Shown here in pieces: positions 24,217 through 35,982 of a stretch of DNA of 64,000 nt. Numbering within the stretch: the stretch's first letter is position 1; every line of letters starts with the position of its first letter. The notes below the pieces were generated by a model, which was given only the letters and a program-made list of their open reading frames with translations, did not search any database and was not told the origin of the DNA. The position numbers and the translations under genes were made by a program. Origin of the DNA: Silene conica (Eukaryota; Streptophyta; Magnoliopsida; Caryophyllales; Caryophyllaceae); assembly GCA_029255685.2 (NCBI GenBank), contig CM055311.2:57929048-57993047 (forward strand). Direction: 5' to 3'.

Positions 24217-24965
24217 GAGATATTCTACATGGTACTCTTCAATTTTTTGACATTCTACATGGTACCCCTGCACTTTTTAAAATATACATGGTACCCCTAA
24301 ATGCTATCATTATCACTAAGAGTACTCCTAAACTTTATTTTCAGTCAATTAAACTTATTTTTAAGCGTTAAATGATGACTTGACGCGTAAGCAAACTTGT
24401 CATTTATTCTCACATGACATAAGGACTCTATTAGACTCAATATTCATCTTGATCATAATATTTATAGATATATATGGGCTAAAAACGTTTTGACGGAAAA
24501 ATTATTTATCTTTTGCCAAATTATCATGTCCAAAGATGGATATTGATTCTAATAGAGTTCTTATGTCATGGGATGATAAATGACAAGCTTGGTTATGCGC
24601 CCAAGTAATTATTTAAAGCCTAAAATTGCGTTTAATTGGCGAAAAATAAAGTTTAAGGGTATACTTAGTTCTAATGACAATAGTTAGGGGTATCATGTAA
24701 TCTTTCCGATTTCTTGTGTTGTTCCCTTTCGATTTTAACCCAAGAAATAAGGAAATTAATTTGGACCACACAATACACATGACTCCACATAAAATTGATT
24801 TTGGACCACACAAAGTTGTCCAAAAGAGGAAAGAGTGAACATCAATGTTATTAGACCAAAACGGAAAGGGGAATATCATAGGAAATCAGAGGTAGTATGT
24901 TTTAAAAAGTGTGGGGTACCACGTAGAAAGTCGAAAAACTAAGAAGTACCATGTTGAATATTCCT
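24217..24965. mobile_element. Long-TIR foldback MITE, copy 2, with inner insertion
   Basis: Same family as 12930-13472: GAGATATTCTACATGGTAC at the left, GTACCATGTTGAATATTCC at the right, with the same inner blocks. About 200 bp of extra sequence sits at about 24700-24895. It holds two TTGGACCACACAA motifs that also occur in the Stowaway element at 60212, so a decayed Stowaway insertion is likely. Confidence 0.7.
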
Positions 24966-26314
24966 ACTTAATTTTAAAAGGAGAAAATTATTTTGGGATA
25001 AATTTTGGGAGCAATCCGCCAAAAAATTAGGATGGAGAAAGTAACCAAACCCCAACAATTATAAAATGATAGCCTAGCTAGTTTTCTTTGTTCTTAACCT
25101 AAAAAGATAATAATAGAAGACTTTAATGATGCTTGCAATATCCAAGCTAAGTTTAAGTGTCCCTGGCTAAAACATCTCTTGTAAAATATATTACTAGTTC
25201 TTTTTGCTCTTAACATGTGTTTTTGGTTTTCTAGATTATACTCTTGTTTTCACCAAAAACGCATTTGGGTAACCATAATTCACGACCATGAGTTCTAAAA
25301 GTGGCGATTTTGGTTTTCAAATCAAATATATCGTAAACAACGTCAATTTAAAAGAAAAAATGTCATATTCGAAACTCGCCACAATTAGCTATGATTAGTC
25401 CGTTTAAAGCTTGACTGACAGTAATTATAGCCACAAGCTCAAAAATTGGTATTTTTTCCTAGATCAAAGATCTCATAAAACCGGTCAATTTAAAAAGTAA
25501 AAATTGCCGCTTTAAAATCTCGTGATTGTGAGTTATGGTCAGTCGAAGGCATTTTTCTTAAAAATGAGGTAACTGGGTAGAAAACGAAAAGAACACTTGG
25601 TAACCATGTAAAACATCCCATATCTACACATCTACACACCTTAATAAAATGTAGGTAGGGCATATTACTATTCATAATGTAGGTAGGGCATATTACTATT
25701 GCCGTCGCAAATGAGAATTTTTGTACTGAATAATGTTTTTTTGCTTGCCTTTGTTGGACTTTACTACGGGCTTAAACTAAGGAGTTGGGCAGGCGTGGAG
25801 TTAAGGGACTGGCCCATTAACCTTTCAACCCAATAGCTTTCTAAAGCTAAGTAGACATCTTGTGTTTGCCAGCTACCATTACCACGTTTTGACTTCTCCT
25901 TGCTTCGCCTTCTGTGAATGTTAGTCATTCGTTTTACACTTTCCTTCACTTTCCCCTAAACTTTCTCCCCTTTCGTTTTCTCATATTCCGAGGTTAATTC
26001 CGATGATAATAGCGGCCACCTTTTTCCATAAAATTTACTCCGATAATAATGACATCTTCATCATTGTCATGATCAGTTTGCTATCTATAATTGATGAAGT
26101 CAATTGCTATAAGATAAATATATTGGTTAATCGTATAAGATAAATATAAATAGTTACGAATACGCGTAGTTTAATAATTTTGTTTACGGTAAAAACATTA
26201 CGGGTTAATATAATTACCCCAAATAACTTTAAGATGAAATTTAATTACCAAACATCATCACTTTGTAACATTTTCTTTTTCTAAAAAATTACTTAACAAA
26301 TATATTTATGATTA
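24966..26314. other. Intergenic DNA without recognised gene
   Basis: AT-rich, no credible coding frame. A 26-29-base direct duplication containing TGTAGGTAGGGCATATTAC lies at about 25645-25700. Confidence 0.45.
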
Positions 26315-28573
26315 ATGGGTGACGATAACCCATTTTTCGATTATATTTTTGAATCGTACAATAATAATAGTTCTTACAACAATGACGAAAATCGATTTAA
26401 CAATGATTGGAATGCCGAACAACATTTTCGATATTATGATGAGTATAGTAGTCACCAACATGGAGAAGGAAGCGGTTTTATATACGATGAAAACAATACG
26501 GGTTCATATAATTATACCGAAGAAGCAGAAAATGAGGTATTAATCGATTTAATTAAATTCCGTCAATTATTTTTATTGTTTTGTCACATTATTTAATATG
26601 TAGAATAATTGTAAAATGGTTTGTTCATGTGAATTACATAAACAGGCTCAGACATGTTCATGTGAATCACATGAACACGCCCAGGCCTCTTCATGTAATG
26701 CACATGAACATGCATGCCCAGGCTTGTTCATGTTAATTACATGAACTTGCCTGGGTCTATTCATGTAATTCACATGAACTCGCTTAGGTCTGTTCATGTG
26801 AATCACATGAACTCACCCAGGCCTGTTCATGTGAATCACATGAACTCGCCCAGGCCTGTTCATGTGAATTATATGAATAAACCATTTTTTTTTAAATTTT
26901 TTTTATAACGTTAATTAGGTAAACGCTGAAGATGTTCAAGGAGACGGTGTTGATTATAGTGATAATTTTATATTTTATAATACATTTCACACCTTTAAAG
27001 AAGCATTCGACCATAGTTTGGAAAGTTTCTTGAAGGTCACAGACATAGAGCCAAGTTAACTGATGAACAAAAAGAATTTATTAAGCAACAAAGGCAGTCT
27101 CATGTTAAACCTGGGATGGTTAGACATGGTTTTACTCTTAGATTTCCTGATCAAGCGCCTCCAGTTTTGAAACAAATTGAAAATGTGGTTCGGATCAGCT
27201 GAACTTATTATTGACAGTTTATGGAAACGAGCTGATGTTATGATGCACGGGCAACATATTGAAATTAGAAAGGCTTTGGAAGATTCTATAAGCAAGAGAG
27301 TTGTGAGTAACTTGTATCATGAGAATTTATTCTCAATGTTGAGTGGAAGAGTCTCGGCGGCCGCCATTGAATAGCAATGCAAGTGGAATATAATCGGCGG
27401 ACAAATCTGGGTTATTATTGATCATTGTGGTTGCGTTATTTGGACGACCCATAAACTCTTGTATGCTTGTAAACTACATGCAATGGTCGAGGAAGGTAAA
27501 AAAATTCATCCTACTGATATACATGATTTCTGGTCAAGGTTAGCTTACACGGAATCCAGCCATCGTCGTTGTACCCATAATGCTGTTATGGAGGATCTTT
27601 TCAGTAAAGTGCGAAATTCACACCATTCAGTCCAAAGAGATGTTGTGGAGACGTTGTTCAGGAAGATGTATCCTGAGACCGAAGTTGTTGAAGAACCTGA
27701 ATATGCAGATACATGTCGTGGTCGTCTACGGAAGTCCAACACCCGTAATAAATCTGGCGTAGAACATGCTAGACGTAGTCACCCGAGCACAACAACAAGT
27801 AATGACAGAGGTATGTTATATTAAAAATAATTAAAGAAAAAGTTAAATCATTATTGTGTTTTTTTTTTAAAAGTTATTGTTTTTTTGAATGTAGTTGACG
27901 AAGCTCCCCTTCAGATCAACTTTGGTCCTACATCACAGATTGAGGATTTTATTTATGAGGAGTTCGTGCCGATCCCGATCAAAGATGGTTTTCTAGGTGC
28001 TTTTGACCCTGATGGGGATGGTCATTGTGGTTTTCGGGTAATGTCGCATGCGAGAACTGGTAATGAAAGAAATTATCTAGAGATGCGAAATTTACTTTTG
28101 GGGGAGCTGAAAGACAATGTCTATGTCAAAGTTTATTATGGGTGAGCGAAACGGTGCATGTAGACGAATCAAATGGGTCAAACGTAAAACATGTCAGAAG
28201 GCAAATTGGATGGAAGGTTTGGATTTATTTGGTTTTGCTACTTTGGTCAGTTGGACCATATGTTTGCTCACTATGTCATATCTAGCATATGGCGCACACA
28301 TATGGCCAGATTCTTCAACGTACCTACCTTTACGAGCTGCTCTGGGTGTTCGAGCTCCTTTTGGAATTTTATGGATTCTTTTTATATGTAATCATTTATG
28401 GATGATAAATGTGCTACGCCTCGATACACAATCTTCGGTATTCCCTGTGTCATAAAGACGTTTCTCATTATGACGATATTTATACCGAGAGACTAGATTA
28501 TTGGATGTCGTATGTGTTTTCGGGTATTATACACAATCCTTATGATGGCGATGATGCTGTAATATTTGTTTAA
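26315..28573 (+). pseudogene. Mutator-like (FAR1-type) element gene with OTU domain, degenerate
   Basis: Pieces in family order: an Asn/Tyr-rich N-terminus (26315-26535); a FAR1-like DNA-binding tail (about 27026-27175, HRAKLTDEQKEF..., in a frame interrupted by stops); C-terminal transposase sequence with a SWIM-like zinc motif (CGC...CKLH, about 27400-27480); and an OTU cysteine-protease-like domain from 27895 with the DGDGHCGFR nucleophile motif. A likely intron is 27810-27894. The MULE catalytic DDE core between the FAR1-like part and the SWIM motif is missing, an apparent deletion near 27175. At least four stops or frameshifts make it non-functional. Terminal inverted repeats were not found. 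OTU-carrying MULE proteins are known in plants. Confidence 0.65.
26622..26881 (+). repeat. 33-bp minisatellite with palindromic core, about 8 units
   Basis: Tandem units each containing TTCATGTGAATCACATGAA followed by CTCGCCCAGGCCTG-like sequence. Units vary but keep the palindrome. The 33-base period is a multiple of three, so one frame stays open (repeat ...VHVNHMNSPRP...). It lies between parts of the MULE-like gene, probably in an intron. Confidence 0.85.
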
Positions 28574-28599
28574 TTTATTTGGTCTTGCTATTTTATTTG

Positions 28600-28688
28600 G
28601 ACTTTGTAATTCAGACTTTCTAATATGGACTATTTTAATTTGGACCAAATTAAAATAGTCCACATTAGAAAGTCTGAATTACAAAGTC
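28600..28688. repeat. Near-perfect 44-bp inverted repeat between convergent pseudogenes
   Basis: Arms 28600-28643 and 28645-28688 are complementary around one central base with a single mismatch. In RNA either strand would fold into a long hairpin. It sits just past the stop of the MULE-like gene and before the 3' end of the minus-strand plant-mobile-domain gene. Confidence 0.85.
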
Positions 28689-28836
28689 TAACATAAAATG
28701 TTCAACAACGAAAAGAAGAGAAATAAAAGAAAATTCAACAAATGCAACATATAAAAATAAAACAGTAGCAAATTCTTTTGTTTTTCTTGCTACTAATCAT
28801 TGCCTTCGTCGTCATCCTCACGGGTTCTCATGCCTC

Positions 28837-29960
28837 TACCACTGCCACGACGTCTGCCTGCCCCCTACTTCCTTTAACAACGGGAGATCTACCGGCATAT
28901 GCACGCATTTGGGGATGGACGGTGCGCATGAACTGCATAAATTCCTTTGTGATTGCAGGGTCTTCAACATCGTCGAACTGTGAGAACCTTTGAATAAGCG
29001 ACTATCCGACGTAATAAAACACAAACATATTAAAATTGTTAGGATTAAAATAATAGCAATTAACAAACCATCTGGCTGGTATGGTTCCACAATATCAATA
29101 AATCTCAAGAAGCCATGGTATAGACTACGAGGATGCTCGATCTCATGAGGGTTAGGATATGGTCTCCAAACTATCGACTCAATCGACAACATATCTAGTT
29201 GCTCTCGGTAAGAGACAAGAGCTTTATAAGACTCAGCCTTTGGTATCCCACTAGTAGACCAAAATGTTGCCCTTGGCCTCTCGGGATTGCTCGCCAACAT
29301 AGCTGCAGGCCTAAATGTGGGAAAGTATTCAAAGTTCCAAGTCTGCAACAAGGTCAAACAACCGCACAAACCCTTGCAATTTGCCCTTGACGCAATCCCC
29401 AAATGCCTATATAAATAAGCCAAAGCTCCGGCCCCCCAAGCGTACCCACTAATATTACCAACATCCCTCAACATTGGGAATATGTTTGCTGGGACCCTAT
29501 CATTCGATTTATCAACAAACAATGTCGAACTCAGTATAATCATCAAGTAACCCTGAGCCTCGGCCCTCACCCCGCACCTATCACCTTGTACTAACTCTTT
29601 CAAAGCTTTGTTTAGGATCAAATTCCCTCTATAATTCTTTGCATCCTTCTCTGGCTCCCCACTGCACACCCAACCCCTCCTCTGTCATACCCAACAAGTC
29701 TGACATGCTAAGCACATGATGTGTCATATCAGCATCAGGTATAGTACATGAATACCCGTCAATCTCAATCCCACAAGGATCTCCTAAACATCGTGAAGTA
29801 GTATAGTCATCTCACCCCAAGGCATGTGAAAAGTGTTGGTGTCAGGTTGCTATCTCTCAATAAAAGCACAAATTAAAGGCAGGTTCAACTATTTATGCAT
29901 AATGTCGGGCAAGTGACCAAGTTCCGAATCGTCAACTATCTTGCGCACCGCTTCCGACAT
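28837..29960 (-). pseudogene. Plant mobile domain (PMD) protein gene, broken
   Basis: Read on the minus strand from an ATG at 29958-29960. An early WQPDTNTFHMPWGEMTI segment and a later core (GYLMIILSSTLFVDKS..., SWG-like YAWGAGALAYLYRHLG, GCLTLLQTWNFEYF) match the aminotransferase-like plant mobile domain of MAIN/MAIL1-type proteins and their transposon-borne relatives. A stop near 29890 and further breaks near 29690-29770 separate the two parts. A candidate intron lies at about 29018-29074, but its boundaries do not restore the frame of the last segment. It is convergent with the MULE-like gene. PMD domains occur in nuclear silencing proteins and in transposons; the transposon-borne type is favoured here. 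Confidence 0.65.
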
Positions 29961-30850
29961 ATTCCACCTACAAAAATGCACTTTAGTAAATTATTAAATA
30001 AATATTATCTGTGTAAAAATACACTATAACAAAAATGCACTCTAGTAAATTATATTAACATTCTGTAATTCCGAATAATATGGAATTACAGAAAATATGA
30101 TTAGTTTGAAGATATGATTGCTAAGAATATTATATTAACATTCTGTAATTCCGAATATTATGGAATTATAGAATATTGCATAATTCCATAATATTTGGCT
30201 GCTGCAAATTTGATTTGATTCCATTCCATAATATTTCTGTTGTTAAAATTATTTCTTACAGTTAGCCTACAGTTTATAAAGTTCCATGATTTTCGCATAA
30301 ATCAATTCTATAGTTAGTTTTTTATATTTAAATATTTTTGGAATTTTGTAATAGCTCTAATTTTTTGCCACATCAGAATTTGGAAAATTTCTGTGATGCC
30401 AAGTCAACGAGGTGGCAACTGCATTAGCAAAATATATGACGTATGATTATGAGAGGAGCAAACACCTATTAGTATTTGGTGGGTGTAACTTTGGTAAGAA
30501 GGTTCTCTATTCTTCTAAGGATTTGATTGAGAATATTGATTTTTATTCCAAGGAATAAAGCAATACCATTTTGTTGATTGCTGAATTTTTCATTGTTTAC
30601 TTCATATCATGTCATTTGGTTAGTTTGCAATATCCTCATGATCATGGATTAGTGTAGTGAGTCTTGTTCGAGACATTATCAGTTGAGCACCAACCCAAAT
30701 CAGTAAATATACCTAATTTACTACGACTATATTTTTGCAGTGAGTTTGCCTCATTTGTAAGACTGTCTCATCAAAATGCTTGTGTCCGATGATGATTGGA
30801 GGTGGGTAATTTATTGGGTCACCTTGTTTGTTATGCTATGTTCTATTTAA
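29961..30850. other. Intergenic DNA with small inverted repeats
   Basis: No gene. At 30050-30240, segments with ATTCTGTAATTCCGAATA and its inverse recur three times (a small decayed foldback sequence). The rest is unremarkable AT-rich DNA. Confidence 0.45.
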
Positions 30851-31289
30851 GACCATGTGCATCGGTGGAATTTGTGATGATCACTTGAAGAATTAATGGT
30901 CAATATCTCCACATCCATCATCACTTTGGTGAAAAAAAGTGATGAGGATCAACTTTCTGATGGGCCATAATTTTGCTTGAAGACAAAATGTGCACAACCC
31001 AATGCACATGAGATAGGGTGTACACATTTAATTTTTTATCCAACTTTTTATTCAACCCAATGTACAGACATAATTTTGCTTTATTCAACGGCTACTGATA
31101 TAAATGTTTAATATCAATGTAACGGCTACTTCTCAACGTCTAATTTTTTGTATCCAATTTTTTTTCAATGTACATTTTCTATAAATAGAGGTAAATTTAT
31201 TCACAATTTATCATTCTTTTCTTCTTATCTATCTTTACTATATTCTCTAATTACATATTACTTATTATTCTCTCATATTTATCTATTTT

Positions 31290-32468
31290 ATGGATCCAAA
31301 TAATCCACGTCCACCGTATGAGATTAGCAACCTTAGAACGTTGGAATTGTGGACTGAATTTCAACAAACCTATAATAATCCGTATCGTCAACAAAATCCG
31401 TTTATCTGGCAAAATCCGCCATCCACACAAATTCCATATCCCTCATTTCCACAAAATTATTCTAACCTTCCACCGCCACCATATCAACCAAATATTAATA
31501 TGCTACCTTTTAATCAAGATTATTTATCGCAAGAAAATAATTACCATCCGTATTCTTCTCAAACACCTCCAAATTTTCAAAATACTCCTCAACAAAATAT
31601 TGAAATTGAAGAATTAGGTAACGATAAGAATGAGGCATCGAGTCAAAGTGGACAAAAATTTACTCCGAAGAGGATGAGGCTTTAATTTCGTCATTTGTGA
31701 AAGTCTCTGAAGATAGTATTGTTGGCACTAATCAAAAGAAAGAGGCACTTTGGGCTAAAGTGGAATCTCATTATGAATAAATTCGTCATTCCAAACCAAC
31801 TAGAATTAGGGAAAAGAATATCAATTCTCTTAGTTGCAGAATGCGTCGTATATGCAAAGCCGTTATGGTATGGGGTGATTGTTTTGCAGAAGCTAATCGG
31901 AGGAGGACAAGTGGGATGTCGGAAGACGATGTCATTCAAATGGCGCATAAATTTCATAAGGGGAAATTCAACTATGAACATGCTTGGCGCATATTAAAAC
32001 AATGCAGAAAATGGCAAGAATACATTGCTCCATACTCCTGTAACCCGGGGAAGAGTGCCCAACAAGAAGATCCAACTACTCCCACAAATGTCGCTACACC
32101 CGAAACTGGTAGTAGTGGTAAGAGGTCTAGGCTTAATGATGAAGGGTTCTCCCCGGATTGCCCTGTACAAGATGGAAGTGCATCTACTACTCGTCCAATT
32201 GGCAGAAATGGGGCTAATAAAGGTAAGAAAGCGATGAAAACTGTTATCGAAGAGGTAAGTCATTTTACTGACGTTGTGAAAAAAATTGGATTTTACTATG
32301 AGTACTGATAAAGATATGGAGGCGAAAAGGCTCGTCATAGATGCAGAGAAAGTAAGGGTGAAAAATAAGAAAGTTAATTGGTCTATACTTGGCAAACTAC
32401 TTGATACTCCGTGTTTGACTCCGGAAATGGAAGAGCTGAAGGATAAACTCATAAGAGAACTATTATAA
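31290..32468 (+). pseudogene. PIF/Harbinger ORF1 (Myb/SANT-like protein), broken
   Basis: Starts MDPNNPRPPYEI with a Gln/Asn/Pro-rich N-terminus. A SANT/Myb-like trihelix follows (CRMRRICKAVMVWGDCFAEANRR...), then HAWRILKQCRKW and a charged tail. This is the accessory DNA-binding protein of PIF elements, often misannotated as glutathione S-transferase T3-like. Frameshifts near 31675 and 32300, and a stop within the SANT region (31777-31779, TAA after a Glu codon), divide it into pieces. In the family it helps the transposase bind or enter the nucleus. Confidence 0.75.
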
Positions 32469-32840
32469 TATTTTGTACTAGTTTTTATTATAATGTAATG
32501 TAATTCGTAGTACTTTAGTTTTTATTTATGCACTTTTTAAACCTATTCTAATGTATTTTGATTATGTAAGTCATCATCTTCTAATGTAATATATTCAATT
32601 CTACGTGCTTGTAATTCGATTTTTATATCTTATCTTATAAACAAAAGTAGAATGATAACTCTTTATCCAAACAAAATCTTATCCTATCTACATAAAATCT
32701 TATCAACATCTAAATGAAATCTCTAGTATCAAGATAAAATCTTATCTTATCCTAATCTATTACCTTTATACAAAACATTCATCCTCACTATCACATATAT
32801 CACTCAAATAACTCTAAATTATTCTCATATATAACAAAAA

Positions 32841-34180
32841 ATGTGGCACTCATCAAGTTCTCATCCTCTTTCCCCTTATGGCTCACCACCATCGTCTTCT
32901 TCCTCTTCTTCATCATCGACATCTTCAGAAGAGAATGCTAGGCAGGCGAGGCGAAAGGAAAAAGGAGCTGCAACATACGAAGCAGTCAGTTATATGGTAA
33001 ATTATATGGCAAATAATGTTATACCACTTATATTGGAAAACTATATGTCAAATAATAAACAAATAACATACATTGAGAGGAACAGAGAGGAGGGTCATGA
33101 TCGTCTCTTTAACGATTATTTTTCTGAAAACCCAGTTTACCCTCCACAAATGTTTAGACGTAGATTTCGAATGCGCAAACATTTGTTCATGCGTATTGTA
33201 GAGGGTGTAGGAGCTTTTGATACGTATTTTCAACACAAACCTGATGCTACTGGTAGGTTGAGTCTATCACCGTTGATTAAATGCACAGCAGCACTTCGTC
33301 TATTAGCATATGGTGAGGCCGCTGATAGAGTAGATGAGTACTTAAGGCTGGGGGATTCAACAGCTAGGAAAGTTCTTGTTAGATTACCAAAGCTGTGATT
33401 CACCAATTTGGGGATGAGTATCTAAGGCGTCCAACTGTTCATGATCTTCAAAGGCTTTTACAGGTTGGAGTATATAGAGGGTTCCCAGGCATTTTAGGAA
33501 CCATTGACTGCATGCATTGGAAATGGAAAAATTGTCCTAAGGCTTGGAGAGGCCAATTTCAGGGACGAAGTGGGGAAGCGACTGTGATATTGGAAGCAGT
33601 AGCGTCGAATTTATGGATATGGCATTCATTTTTTGGTGTACCTGGATCGTGTAATGACATAAATGTGTTGCAGTGGTCACCTGTTTTTGATGACGTATTA
33701 AACGAGCGAGCACCTCGCATTAATTATGTGGTTAATGGCGAATAATTTGATATGGGTTATTATTTGACCGATGGTATATAACCTCAATGGTCAACTTTTA
33801 TACCATCAATCTCTCTTCCACAAACACCTAAGGATAAGTTGTTTGCTGAAAAACAAGAGGCCGCAAGGAAGGATGTGAAGCGTGCTTTTGGAGTACTTCA
33901 GGCACGATTCATAGTTATTCGAAAACCGGCTTTAACATGGAAAGAGTCCATGTTAAATAAGATAATAACGACATGTATTATATTACATAACATGATAGCC
34001 GAAGATGAACGTGATACGTATGCTAATTATGCAGATTATCCAGAGTATGAGAATCTCCATTCACAAGTTCAAGACGCAGAGTACGGAGCGGGTTATCAAA
34101 TTGAAATTGATAGATATATAGCAAACCGCGAGAATTTGCGTTCCAGAAACACACTTGTCACTAAAAAAAAATCTAGTTGA
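32841..34180 (+). pseudogene. PIF/Harbinger transposase (DDE superfamily 4), broken
   Basis: Starts MWHSSSSHPLSPYG with a Ser-rich tail, then a helix-turn-helix region. The DDE nuclease follows: first Asp in GTIDCMHW (about 33500), second in GSCNDINVL (about 33655), Glu in AFGVLQARF context (about 33880). The TLHN-equivalent IILHNMI is near 33985. Damage: a one-base deletion near 33390 and two TAA stops at about 33743 and 33779, within a segment otherwise matching MGYYL-DGI-PQW. Catalytic residues are all still readable, so the element died recently. Plant ALP1-type domesticated genes share the domain, but the TIRs and TSD identify a transposon. Confidence 0.82.
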
Positions 34181-35529
34181 GCATATTTGGCAACGATACG
34201 GATTACAGACCTGCAAATTAAAGCATTTAAATCAGCAAATTGTAATCAAAGTTTCTTACTAATTTATGTATTATTAAGTTAAAATTTGTAGTGCTTTATG
34301 ATTTTTAATAAAAAAATGTCCTCTATATTTAAAAGTACGATTTTTAATTACGATTATTAACTAATTACGGTTATAATTAACTTACACAAAATATAAATGA
34401 AATTAATGTTAGTTTTTTGTTAATTGAAAAATGTGTGGGGTAGAATAAAGTAAGAAAGGGGGAAACTTGATTGTTAATTGATGTGGGAAAAAATGAGTAA
34501 AATTTGGTGATGGGAGAAAAAGTGAGGTGGATAGATGATTAGGATAGAGAAATGATTAAAAAAATTAAAGTGATGGAAAAAATGTGAGGATGAATGTGGA
34601 TGGTCTAAGTACTCAAATTATTTACTTCTACTTGTTTGAGGGCACTGACAGACAAAGGCACAAACACACACAAACTCTTATTACAATGTTCCTTCATGCT
34701 TATTTAGGTACACAATAGGGATTAGGGTGGCAAGTTCACATATTAGTACCTCCAACAAAAGGCACAATCAGGACTCTTAAGACAACATTTATACATTTGG
34801 GAGCTTTCAGTGCATTAAGGATCTGAGTTGTGCATTACGATAGTTGATATAAATGATACTTCCTCCATTCATATCCAAATTACACTTATTCCTTTTTCAT
34901 CCATTCATATCCACCCTACCACTTTCCTAAAAAAGAAATCAAAATTACTAAACTACCCTAATGGAAACCAATTATCTACAAAAAAAACCACTCAATGACC
35001 CATCTAAAATTTACCACAAAATACTCTTTAACCTTAATCAGGCCCAATTAACATCCCCTAACCCAATTCTACTAAACTAACCACTCCCTTCAAAAATTAT
35101 AACCCACCCAAATTTCTCACCAAATAAATTTGAATTATCCACTTCATCTTCCCTAAATACCCAATTACCTAACCCATGAAACCAGCCTACCCTATTACTA
35201 CAACACCATGAAATCCAACCCAATTACAAACCCATTATGCCCAACCCCAAACCCTACCATATAATCTCGTAAACCCTAAGATCCAAATCATTTCCTCTCT
35301 TCCGCCGCTCTCTCTCTTCCGCTGCTCTCTCTTTCGATCTCTCTACAAAACTCTCTATATTCAAAACCCTAATCTGAAACTTCTCATCTCCTCTATTCCG
35401 TCATCTCACATCCTAAACTTTTGACCTTCATCTTCTACGATTCGTCCTAAACTCTCTCTATTTTCTCTTCTGTATCTACGGTTAAAATATTCCTAAATAT
35501 TTGTGATCTATTTGCTCCGTTCAGTTATT

Positions 35530-35982
35530 ATGGATCATGTTCTCTCCGATTCGTCCGTTATTGATCTTCGTTTTATGGAGAAATAGTATGAGGATTATGA
35601 CAGTGAAGGTTCGGCTGAGGTTCAGGAAGAGTTTGAGGAAGAGGAGGTGAGGATGGGGATAAGTAAGGGTAAAGAAGAGAGGGAGAGGAAAGCGAGTGGT
35701 TGGTTAGTTTGGCGTAAATCACTGCCGGAAAATCGATTACATTTTATGAGTGATTTATGTCGTGTTTGGCCGCAGTTTGAGATGTTAATGGAGTATGAGA
35801 TTGAGGAGGAAAAAAAGGAGAGGGGAAATAATGTTACATGTGGGTCTGTTCATTGTATATGTGAGGAGAAATTAGATGACCCTTCCATACGAGGAAATCC
35901 GGTTATTACGGAGTGGTTTAAGGGGGAATTATCTAACTATTGGCCTGGTTTTGGTGATAATGATGAAGATGAAATGGTATGA
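35530..35982 (+). pseudogene. Extra ORF inside the mariner element, unknown product
   Basis: 151 codons from ATG at 35530, with one in-frame TAG at codon 19. It is preceded by CT-rich sequence that looks like a plant 5' leader (35290-35520, with AAACCCTAA-type motifs). The predicted chain is acidic at the start (EEFEEEE), has a Trp/Arg-rich middle (WLVWRKSLPENRLHFMSDLCRVWPQ) and an acidic end. It stops at 35982, where ATGGTATGA could also be a splice donor. I do not recognise it. It may be a captured host gene fragment. Plant mariners normally carry only the transposase. Confidence 0.4.

Larger units (their letters stand above)
30851..34605 (+). mobile_element. PIF/Harbinger element with both ends, 3.75 kb
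   Basis: Left end GACCATGTGCAT, right end the inverse of GACCATCCACAT. TAA stands at 30848-30850 and 34606-34608, the 3-bp T(A/T)A target duplication of this superfamily. Inside are the two genes every autonomous PIF element carries, in the normal order: Myb-like ORF1 then transposase. Both are broken, so the copy is inactive. Confidence 0.82.

Noticed and set aside
25640..25700. Direct duplication as a target-site duplication
   Set aside because: The two copies are adjacent with almost nothing between them; a simple tandem duplication.
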